Positions 1 through 6,700 of a stretch of DNA of 7,747 nucleotides are shown one piece after another; the stretch's first letter is position 1, and each line of letters opens with the position of its first letter. A program made the translations under genes and the position numbers. The notes below the pieces were generated by a model. That model ran no database searches. It was not told the origin of the DNA and saw nothing but the letters and a program-made list of their open reading frames with translations. The stretch covers positions 1 through 7,747 of the forward strand of contig DASXTB010000038.1 of the NCBI GenBank assembly GCA_036505615.1, read 5' to 3'. Origin of the DNA: DASXTB01 sp036505615. Its GTDB lineage: Bacteria > Acidobacteriota > UBA6911 > JACQSX01.

Positions 1-1400
1 GGAACCTTGGTGCCGTCTTTCGACGTGTACCAGACTTGGTTGACTTCGTAGGCGGAAGGATCGATGCCGGGGGCGTTCACCTTGTCCCACAAATTGGTTT
101 TGCGGGACGAAAGATCGTAATGATAAATGGACGGCGGAATGGTGAAAGATTGGAAGCCGAAGAAAATTTCCTGGCGATTCCACTTGCTGCCTGTGCCGGA
201 GACGGTGCCGATGGCAGGTAGCGGGATGTCGTCGATGAACTTTCCATCCAGTTGGAAAAGTTTGAGCAGGGAACTGGCATTCTTTTCGTACTGGGCGCCG
301 AGTTTCCCGCCGACGATTGCAGTATTCTGCAACACCGCATCGGATTGGGGGACGATTTCCTTCCAATTTTCACGTTTGGGATTGGCGGCGTCCACTACTA
401 ACACGCGGGAACGAGGTGCGTCTTCGTTGGTGGTGATGTAAAGCTTGTTTTGGTAGACCTCGCCGCTGTACAGGAAGTCTTTGCCGCTGGTGATCTCAAC
501 CGGCGGGGTGCCGGCTTTCAAATCCTGCAGGTACATTTCGCTTTTAGCCCAACCCTGGAATACGGTGATGAGCAGCCAGCGATCATCGTCGTCAGCTAGT
601 TGCACACCGGGTATGTCTTGGGCTTTGCGGCCTTCGCCGAAGATCAGCGGATCCTTCGCGGGGTCGGTTCCCATGACGTGATAGAAAATTTTGACGTGAT
701 AGACCTCTTCCCCGGAAGGCACATCCCCCTTTTTCGGATGTCTGCTGTAAAAAAAGGCGGAGTTATCTTTTTTCCAGGCGACGCTGGCGAAGCGGGTACG
801 CTCGATGGTGTCAGGCAATTGTTTCCCGGTTGCGGTTTCGATCACTTTCAATGTGCTTTCTTCCGAGCCGCTGGCGGAAGTGCCATAAGCGACATACTTG
901 CCGTCTTCCGAGGGAAACCACCAGTCGAGGGCGACCGTGCCGTCGGCGGCGAGTTGGTTCACGTCTAGTAAGGTGCGATCTTCGCCGTTGATTCCTTCGC
1001 GTACAAAGAGTACGGGCTGGTTTTGTGTCCCTTCACGGCGGGTATAGAAATAAAAGTTGCCACCGAGTTGTGGTGTGCCAATGGTGCCGATGGAAAGGAG
1101 TTGCGTCAGGCGCTGATGAGTCTGAGCGCGTCCGGGGAGCGGGTCGAGGATGCTGCGGGTGTAGGCGAGTTCGTCGTGGACATATTGTTGAGTGTCCGAG
1201 GCTTGGGAGTTCTCCAACCAGCGGTAGGGATCGGCGATCTTGTGACCGTGAATGTTGTCTTCGACAACTTCGGTCTTGGCTTTGGGAGGAGTCGCGGGAG
1301 CAGTCGCTGTGCTGGAGGATGAACTATCATCCGCCCAGAGCGCGATGGCAAAAAGAAACAGGCAAGTTAAAGTCCAGAACAAACGGCACGCTCCTGGCAT
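1..1400 (-). CDS. Secreted prolyl oligopeptidase (S9A family), N-terminal part, runs off left edge
   Basis: Reading the minus strand from the ATG at 1400-1398 gives about 466 codons with no stop up to the window edge. Residues 1-23 are a signal peptide: a short basic start, a hydrophobic core (LTCLFLFAIA) and a likely cut after LWA. The mature protein is therefore periplasmic or secreted. From about residue 46 it reads EDNIHGHKIADPYRWLEN, the hallmark N-terminus of the prolyl oligopeptidase propeller domain. Residues up to about 450 fit the seven-bladed propeller that gates access to the active site. The last visible residues, YTSKDGTKVP, match the start of the alpha/beta-hydrolase domain. 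The catalytic Ser, Asp and His would lie beyond the edge, so activity cannot be judged. The family cleaves short peptides after proline and is usually about 700 residues long. A weak GAGGTG lies just upstream of the ATG. The gene is divergent from moaDE. The family call is firm; substrate and completeness are unknown. Confidence 0.93.
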   Translation of the reverse strand, partial: MPGACRLFWTLTCLFLFAIALWADDSSSSSTATAPATPPKAKTEVVEDNIHGHKIADPYRWLENSQASDTQQYVHDELAYTRSILDPLPGRAQTHQRLTQLLSIGTIGTPQLGGNFYFYTRREGTQNQPVLFVREGINGEDRTLLDVNQLAADGTVALDWWFPSEDGKYVAYGTSASGSEESTLKVIETATGKQLPDTIERTRFASVAWKKDNSAFFYSRHPKKGDVPSGEEVYHVKIFYHVMGTDPAKDPLIFGEGRKAQDIPGVQLADDDDRWLLITVFQGWAKSEMYLQDLKAGTPPVEITSGKDFLYSGEVYQNKLYITTNEDAPRSRVLVVDAANPKRENWKEIVPQSDAVLQNTAIVGGKLGAQYEKNASSLLKLFQLDGKFIDDIPLPAIGTVSGTGSKWNRQEIFFGFQSFTIPPSIYHYDLSSRKTNLWDKVNAPGIDPSAYEVNQVWYTSKDGTKV

Positions 1401-1423
1401 AGGCACCTCGTTACGGGGACAAT

Positions 1424-1451
1424 TTAATAGGGTAACAAAAATGAGGGTTCC
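1424..1451 (-). promoter_or_regulatory. Candidate promoter for the prolyl oligopeptidase gene
   Basis: On the minus strand GGAACC (1451-1446) is followed after 16 nt by TATTAA (1429-1424), about 24 nt upstream of the start codon. The TATTAA resembles a sigma-70 -10 box. The GGAACC is unlike a sigma-70 -35 box but resembles the GGAAC of ECF-sigma promoters, so the two halves do not belong clearly to one class. This is a position-based guess only. Confidence 0.2.
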
Positions 1452-1469
1452 CGACATATAGACGTCGGG
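1450..1469. repeat. Short inverted repeat in the divergent intergenic region
   Basis: CCCGAC (1450-1455) and GTCGGG (1464-1469) are perfect inverted copies with an 8-nt spacer. The dyad overlaps the upstream end of the candidate promoter for the minus-strand gene and lies upstream of the candidate moaDE promoter, so it could be an operator. A 6-bp arm pair is easily found by chance in GC-rich DNA. Confidence 0.25.
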
Positions 1470-1486
1470 TGCAAAGTTGGAGGAAA

Positions 1487-1515
1487 TTGCAGCCGCGAAG
1501 GCGATGCGCTATAGA
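1487..1515 (+). promoter_or_regulatory. moaDE: Candidate sigma-70 promoter for moaDE
   Basis: TTGCAG (1487-1492) and TATAGA (1510-1515) are separated by exactly 17 nt. They match the consensus at about 3/6 and 4/6 positions. Transcription would begin near 1521, directly in front of the large inverted repeat at 1524-1615, so that element would form nearly the whole 5' leader. The hexamers are weak, so this is tentative. Confidence 0.3.
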
Positions 1516-1523
1516 CTAATACC

Positions 1524-1615
1524 TGTGGCGCTGGCGTCGCGCCGGCAATTCAATCCCAGGAAGACGTCGGCGTCACAGGAGCGGCCTGCGTTGCCGGCGG
1601 GACGCTGGCGCTACG
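1524..1615. repeat. Large imperfect inverted repeat, REP-pair (REPIN/BIME-like) element
   Basis: Bases 1524-1549 pair with 1590-1615 over 26 positions: 20 Watson-Crick pairs, 5 G-U-type pairs and a single mismatch (G1539/G1600). Each arm is also a hairpin on its own: GCTGGCG/CGCCGGC around TCG in 1530-1546, and GCCGGCG/CGCTGGC around GGA in 1593-1609. The centre (1550-1589) contains further small dyads: GACG/CGTC at 1563-1574, and CAGG/CCTG at 1557-1560 or 1576-1579 with 1585-1588. Two inverted copies of a short palindromic unit are the architecture of REP pairs mobilised in trans. As RNA it would also be a strong hairpin 26 nt upstream of the moaDE start. The pairing is read directly. The REP interpretation is inferred, since no second genomic copy is visible here. 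Confidence 0.6.
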
Positions 1616-1641
1616 ATAAAGATAAGCTCATCAGATTCCTC

Positions 1642-2403
1642 ATGTTGGTACGCATACTGTTTTTCGGCATCCTCAAGGACCTTGCGGGTCAGGGAGGAGA
1701 GTCGCTCGACCTTCCGGACGATGCCACTTTGGGGGATGTGCTCAGTCACTATGAGGCGCGCATTCCTCGGCTGAAGGAATGGGTGTCTGCAATTGCGATG
1801 TCGGTGAACCAGGAATACGCGGGTCCGGAGGCGAAGTTGAGTCAGGGTGATGAGATCGCTTTGCTTCCTCCGGTCAGCGGGGGTGCTGGAGAATCAGAGC
1901 AGGCGAAGGGTAGGGATCCGAAAGGCCGCCCCATGCATGCCGCGATCGTGCGCGAACGGATTGAAACTCACGCAGTGTTGGAAGGAATCAAGCGAGCGCA
2001 GGACGGTGCGGCGGTGGTCTTCGAGGGGGTCGTTCGCGATAACACGCGTGGGCGGCGAACGCTCTACCTTGACTACGAAGCTTACGAAGACATGGCGTTG
2101 AAGCAGATGGAAGAGCTCAGCGAACAGGCAGTGTCGCGTTTTCCGATCCGTGATGTTGCCATACTTCACCGCCTGGGGAGGCTGGAAATCGGCGAGACCA
2201 GCGTGCTGATTGTGGTGGCGTCAGCGCATCGGGCGGCTGCTTTTGATGCCTGCCGCTGGCTGATCGATACCCTTAAGCGCACGGTGCCGATCTGGAAGAA
2301 GGAATACTTTGAGGACGGCGTGCTTTGGGCAGATGGGGAGCCATTTCCAGCGGAGATTCCTCGCGCCCAAGGCACCCCGGCAATCAAGCGCGCATCTAAG
2401 TGA
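1642..2403 (+). CDS. moaDE: Fused molybdopterin synthase, MoaD-MoaE single chain (MoaX-like)
   Basis: The protein has 253 residues. Residues 1-81 are MoaD, the ubiquitin-fold sulfur carrier: it starts MLVRILFFGILKDLAG and ends LLPPVSGG with the diglycine at 80-81. Residues 98-253 are MoaE: GAAVVFEGVVRDNTRGR (122-138), YEAYEDMA (145-152), HRLGRLEIGE (176-185), SAHR (194-197) and LKRTVPIWKKE (211-221). K212 and K219 align by eye with the catalytic lysines of E. coli MoaE. The enzyme inserts two sulfurs into cPMP to make molybdopterin in the cytosol. The odd point is that the MoaD diglycine, normally the free C-terminus that carries thiocarboxylate, is followed by a 16-residue linker (82-97). 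The ATG at 1642 is chosen because MoaD homology begins exactly there; the frame stays open upstream to a TTG at 1477, but that part translates the inverted repeat. No clear Shine-Dalgarno is seen. Other moa genes are not in the window. Confidence 0.95.
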   Translation: MLVRILFFGILKDLAGQGGESLDLPDDATLGDVLSHYEARIPRLKEWVSAIAMSVNQEYAGPEAKLSQGDEIALLPPVSGGAGESEQAKGRDPKGRPMHAAIVRERIETHAVLEGIKRAQDGAAVVFEGVVRDNTRGRRTLYLDYEAYEDMALKQMEELSEQAVSRFPIRDVAILHRLGRLEIGETSVLIVVASAHRAAAFDACRWLIDTLKRTVPIWKKEYFEDGVLWADGEPFPAEIPRAQGTPAIKRASK

Positions 2404-2414
2404 CCAGCTTCCCG

Positions 2415-3335
2415 ATGAGACAAGCTGCTACCGCTGGTCTGTTTCTCTTTTTGTCTGCAGCAGTGTGCCTTACTTCTGGCGCGCAGGAACCGGACACCAC
2501 TTTCAAAGTTAATGTGAAGCTGGTGAATGTGTTCGTCACTGTGACTGACGAGCACGGAGCGCCAATTGCCAGCCTGAAAAAAGATAACTTTGAGCTGCAA
2601 GAGGATGGAAAGGATCAGAAAATCTCGGTCTTTGACAAGGAATCGGCGCTACCGCTGTCGATTGTCCTGGCTGTTGATACGAGTCTAAGTACACGCAAAG
2701 ACTTGCCGCTCGAGCTGGCTTCGGCTCGGCGTTTTGCCCATGCCATTCTGCGGCCAATTGACGCACTTTCACTTTATCAATTCAGCGAGATTGTGAATGA
2801 GGTCGTCCCGTTTACTTCTGACCTTGGCAGAATTGATCACGGCGTGGATCGCATTCGTATGGGTGCCGCTACTGCAATGTATGACGCGCTTTACCTGGGA
2901 GCGCAAGCATTGGAGCCGCGGCAGGGGAGAAAGGTAATGGTGATCATTACCGATGGCGGCGACACCATGAGCAAAGTGGACTATAAAGACGCGGTGCGGG
3001 CAGCCGAGGAAGCGGAAGCCATCTTGTATAGCATCATTGTTGTTCCCATCGAAGCCAGCGCGGGGCGGGACACCGGCGGGGAGCATGCGCTGATCCAGCT
3101 TTCGAACGATACGGGAGGGAAATATTTTTATGCCAAGTCGCTGCCTCAGTTGGACGACGCCTTCCGGCAGATCAGCGACGAACTGCGTACGCAATATATG
3201 CTTGCTTACTATCCTTCACAAAGGCTGTCTGATGCGGAATTCCGGCGGATCCAAGTGACGGTAAACGGGCTTCCAGCGAGTTCCAACTTCAAAGTGCGGC
3301 ACCGGATTGGATATTACAGCTCGAAGTCGCGCTGA
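2415..3335 (+). CDS. Secreted VWFA-domain protein, acidobacterial VWFA-related type
   Basis: The protein has 306 residues from the ATG at 2415. Residues 1-23 form a signal peptide (MRQAATAGLFLFLSAAV..., likely cut after SGA). C18 is not in a convincing lipobox. Residues 30-75 (VNVKLVNVFVTVTDEHGAPI...) are the beta-rich segment that precedes VWFA in this family. The VWFA domain runs from about residue 82 to 265 with a complete metal site: DTSLS (D88, S90, S92), T153 in GAATAMYDAL, and D180 in IITDGGD. Such domains bind ligands or partners through a Mg2+ ion; the partner here is unknown. An alternative GTG start at 2400 overlaps the moaDE stop (GTGA) and would add five residues; without it the gap is 11 nt. 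Neither start has a clear Shine-Dalgarno, so translational coupling to moaDE is plausible. The family resembles TIGR03436, which is abundant in Acidobacteria. Confidence 0.9.
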   Translation: MRQAATAGLFLFLSAAVCLTSGAQEPDTTFKVNVKLVNVFVTVTDEHGAPIASLKKDNFELQEDGKDQKISVFDKESALPLSIVLAVDTSLSTRKDLPLELASARRFAHAILRPIDALSLYQFSEIVNEVVPFTSDLGRIDHGVDRIRMGAATAMYDALYLGAQALEPRQGRKVMVIITDGGDTMSKVDYKDAVRAAEEAEAILYSIIVVPIEASAGRDTGGEHALIQLSNDTGGKYFYAKSLPQLDDAFRQISDELRTQYMLAYYPSQRLSDAEFRRIQVTVNGLPASSNFKVRHRIGYYSSKSR

Positions 3336-3384
3336 GATTCTCAACACAACCGATACTCAGTATCTAGGTCAGGACTACTCAGTT

Positions 3385-3411
3385 TTGACGAAAGTTGATT
3401 CTCCATATAAC
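3385..3411 (+). promoter_or_regulatory. Candidate sigma-70 promoter for the TonB-dependent receptor
   Basis: TTGACG (3385-3390, 5/6 to consensus) and TATAAC (3406-3411, 5/6) are separated by 15 nt. Both hexamers are strong, but the spacer is 2 nt short of the optimum. It is the best promoter-like pair noticed in the 425-nt gap and lies about 340 nt upstream of the receptor start. Confidence 0.35.
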
Positions 3412-3688
3412 CGGATTCAGAATTCCAGAGTTGGAAACCGGGGAACGCCGGCGTGCATGGGCTTCTCTAAATCGCTTAAGGCAGAATAGAATGTCTCACC
3501 GCTATTTTGGATACTTGGTTGCTTTAGTCTGCTGAAGGGGCATATCGCTTTCGCATCGGGTAGGCTGATCAACAGAGTATGTTGTCCCCTGGCTGGGATA
3601 GGGAACGAATTCTGTTGAATGAGGAACTGCAAGGCCACCGTTTCTTTCCGTACTCATTTCCTGAGCAGGCGGATTGTTTGTAGGGCAT

Positions 3689-3735
3689 AGTTTCGAGTTT
3701 CGGGTTTTCTAGTAACCAGAAACTGGAAACCAGAC
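3689..3735. repeat. Seven-nucleotide-period repeat forming a hairpin upstream of the receptor gene
   Basis: Two exact copies of AGTTTCG (3689-3695, 3696-3702) are followed by degenerate units with the same 7-nt period. The later units turn into the complement: CAGAAAC (3717-3723), TGGAAAC (3724-3730), CAGAC. As a result AGTTTCGGGTT (3696-3706) pairs with AACCAGAAACT (3714-3724) over 11 positions with one mismatch and a 7-nt loop. There is no T-tract, so it is not a classical terminator. It lies some 17 nt upstream of the ribosome-binding region. Confidence 0.5.
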
Positions 3736-3761
3736 TAAGTAGGAAAGGCTTGGTGAATGAA

Positions 3762-6700
3762 ATGGTGTCCCCTCGCAATTCCGAGATTGTGACGCGATTC
3801 AAGCTGATTTGGATTCTGCTGCTGACGTTTACAGCCAGCGGACTCGCCCAAACCACGATTTCGACGGGAAGCATTCAAGGCACCGTCCTCGATCCCAGTA
3901 ACGCACTGGTCAGTGGGGCCAAGGTCACCATCACCAATAAAGCTACCGGACAGGTTCTCACCACCACGACGAATTCGGCTGGGACCTATACCTCGGGCGC
4001 GTTGATCCCTGGCGATTATGTTGTACGCGTAGAGCAAAGTGGCTTCAAGAGCGTCGAACTGCCGATCAAGGTCGAGGTCGGGGTCACTGCACCCGGCAGT
4101 TTGAAGCTGCAGGTGGGGAACACCAAAGAACTAGTTGAAGTTGCTGCTACTGAATTGCACGTCAATACAGAGCAGGCCACGGTTCAAGGTGTGCTCAACG
4201 CAGATCAGATCGACAATCTTCCCATCAATGGGCGCAATTTCCTCGACTTGGCACAGCTTGAGCCGGGAGTGCAGATCCAAGATGGAGGCAACTTTGATCC
4301 GACCAAGAACGGATTCTCTTCCATCTCGTTTGGAGGACGTTTCGGACGAACCGCGCGGATTGAGGTGGACGGCATCGATATCAGCGATGAGACGGTCGGA
4401 ACCACAACACAAAACATTCCCGAGGGAGCGATCCAAGAGTTTCAGGTTGGACAATCTTCTCTCGACCTATCGACCGAATTGACCTCCTCGGGCGCGGTGA
4501 ATGTGGTCACGCGATCGGGGACCAATAGCTGGCATGGCGAGGCTTTCTATGCTTTCCGCGACAGCAGCGTGGCGGCAGCTCTTCCGGGAGGTAAGGCCAA
4601 CCCATTTCAGCGGAATCAATTTGGCGGCCGTCTCGGCGGGCCGGTAATTAAGGATCGGCTTTTCTTTTTCCTAGACGGGGAGCGCACCAAGCAAGACCTA
4701 TTGGCGCCTGTGCTTTCGGGAGGCCAATTTGCTTCGCTGTCAGGGAACTTTAATTCCCCTTTTCGCGAGACGCAAACCATCGGGCGCCTCGATTATCAAT
4801 TGCGAGGTTCGGCACGATTGTTTTACAGATTTTCCTTTGACCAGAACCGCAACGTTTCTGGTTTCATTCCCAACACGTTTCAACCTTTTGCAAATAATAA
4901 TCACACACCGGTGCATGCGGTGGGACTGGACTTCAATACCGGAAGCTACACCCATAGCATTCGCGTGGGATACACCAAATTCCGGAACGGAATCACAGAT
5001 GCGGTGACGGGGAGCAATATTCTGAATCCCGCTCCCGCTCTGGAGTTGGCAATCGGCAACGATCCAACCTGTCTAAACGCTGGGCAGGATGATTTCTGCT
5101 CGGGTCCAAATTTTCTCGCCCCGCAAGGAACCTACCAGACGGACAAGCAATTTAAGTATGACGGCAGCAAGACCTATCATTCCCACATTCTGCGCTACGG
5201 TTTCGGTTACAACCGGCTTTTGGGCGGCGGCTTCGCCAAGTTCCTGGGAAGCGCGCCGGCCGTCTCTTCTGTTTCTGATGTGTCACTAGCGACGGGCGGA
5301 TTTGCGGGAGGCGCTGGGAACCCGCTGAACTATCCTGTGCAGCAAGTAATTCTGGGCAACGGGCAGGGATTCTCTTCTGAGCTGCCGGCATTTGGTTTGC
5401 CTGGTGGACGACTCGGTCCCGATAATCGAGTTTCGTGGTACATCGGTGACGCCTGGAAGATTTGGCCTAACCTCACGTTGAATGCCGGCCTGCGTTATGT
5501 TCGCGACACTGGACGCACTGACAGCGACATTGGTCCGATTCCATGTTCACAACTTGATCCTACTTTGGCCGCGAACCTGGTCGCAGGAGGTACGCCCTGT
5601 ACGGGGAATATCCTGGATCTGTTCGGGCCAGGATTGGGAAATCGGGTGCGACAGCCCAATACTAACTTTGCCCCGCAGCTCGGGATTGCATGGGACCCGG
5701 GCAAGAGTGGCAAGACTGTAATCCGTGCGGGAATTGGGTTGTTCTACGAAAATTCCATTTGGAACAACAATCTGTTCAACCGACCGCCACGGCTGCAACA
5801 GGGATTGTTCCTGGCGCAACAAACGGTTTGCAGCAATGGCAACGCGCAGTCTTTTACGCTCCCTGGAACGGGCACGGTTGTGACTCCGACTTTTTGTAAT
5901 CAGCCGATTGGAGCCGTGGTCCACGATATTGCTGCATTACAGGCGCAGTATCAGGCAGCCACAATCGCCGCAGGACCAGCGGTGAACAGTGTCTTCATCG
6001 GAAATACGCTGACCTCCGTGATTAATGCGACAGGCACGAATCTGTTTGCTCCGGACTACAAGACCGCGCGCTCAGTTCAGATGAATATTGGTCTGGAGCA
6101 TGAGTTCGGTCACGGATTGGTGCTTACCGCTGACTATGTTCGTAACGTAGGAACTCATGCCCAGCTCACGGTGGATGTGAACCACGTGGGGGATGCGGGT
6201 TTCCTCGACGTTCAGGCTGCGCTGGATGCGATCACTGCCACGGTTACTCCGTTTGGGTGTCCGGCGGCGACGATTGCTGGTGCAAACTCCCAGGCCGCCA
6301 TTAGCTGCTATCTCGGCTCCTCGGGTCCTTCCAATGCCAGTATTGCGGACTTCGCTATCAATGGACTGGACTCGGGTAATTCGCTGTGTGGAGGTTTCCC
6401 GTGCTCATTGGTGAAACAGCCGGCTGCAGCCTTTCCGGGAAAGAATAAGAATCTGGGCACCAATCAAATGCTGTTTCCGATTGGCCGCTCGGTGTACAAC
6501 GGGCTGCAGATGTCATTGAAGCAGAACCTTAATCTTGCGAATGGCCGGATTAAGCGGGCCAACCTGCAACTTTCCTATGCTTTTTCGCGATACGTAGCTA
6601 CGGCGCAGGACACAGACTTTATTAACTTCGCGGAAGACAATAACCATCCCACCCAATTTATTGGACCCAACGGGCTGGATCGAAAACATCAGATTTCGTT

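Larger units (their letters stand above)
3336..3761. other. Long non-coding leader/intergenic region before the TonB-dependent receptor
   Basis: No open frame here has protein-like composition or recognisable domains. The stretch contains a good promoter candidate (3385-3411), a short dyad GATAC/GTATC at 3352-3364 without a T-run, and a 7-nt-period repeat with a hairpin (3689-3735) close to the receptor start. If the promoter is used, the receptor mRNA has a 5' leader of more than 300 nt. No known riboswitch class was recognised by eye. Confidence 0.6.

Noticed and set aside
1023..1402. Plus-strand open frames across 36-1461.
   Set aside because: They lie opposite the continuous minus-strand prolyl oligopeptidase frame, have no family features and are shadows of it.
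1460..1570. Direct repeat AGACGTCGG at 1460-1468 and 1562-1570.
   Set aside because: Nine bases in GC-rich DNA can recur by chance, and the second copy is part of the inner dyad of the large inverted repeat.
1477..1641. N-terminal extension of moaDE from a TTG at 1477 (55 extra residues).
   Set aside because: It translates the inverted repeat into low-similarity, Arg/Pro-rich sequence, while MoaD homology starts exactly at the ATG at 1642.
1524..1641. A molybdenum-cofactor riboswitch upstream of moaDE.
   Set aside because: The location is right, but I could not recognise the conserved Moco motif core. The nested palindromes fit a REP-like repeat better.
3352..3364. GATAC/GTATC dyad after the VWFA gene as a terminator.
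   Set aside because: The stem is only 5 bp, AT-rich and not followed by a T-run.
3307..3489. Small plus-strand frame of 60 codons overlapping the end of the VWFA gene.
   Set aside because: It has no recognisable domain, overlaps the real gene out of frame and shows no ribosome-binding site.
3417..3638. Minus-strand frame in the intergenic region as a gene or gene remnant.
   Set aside because: Its composition is not protein-like, no motif was recognised and it has no plausible ribosome-binding site.
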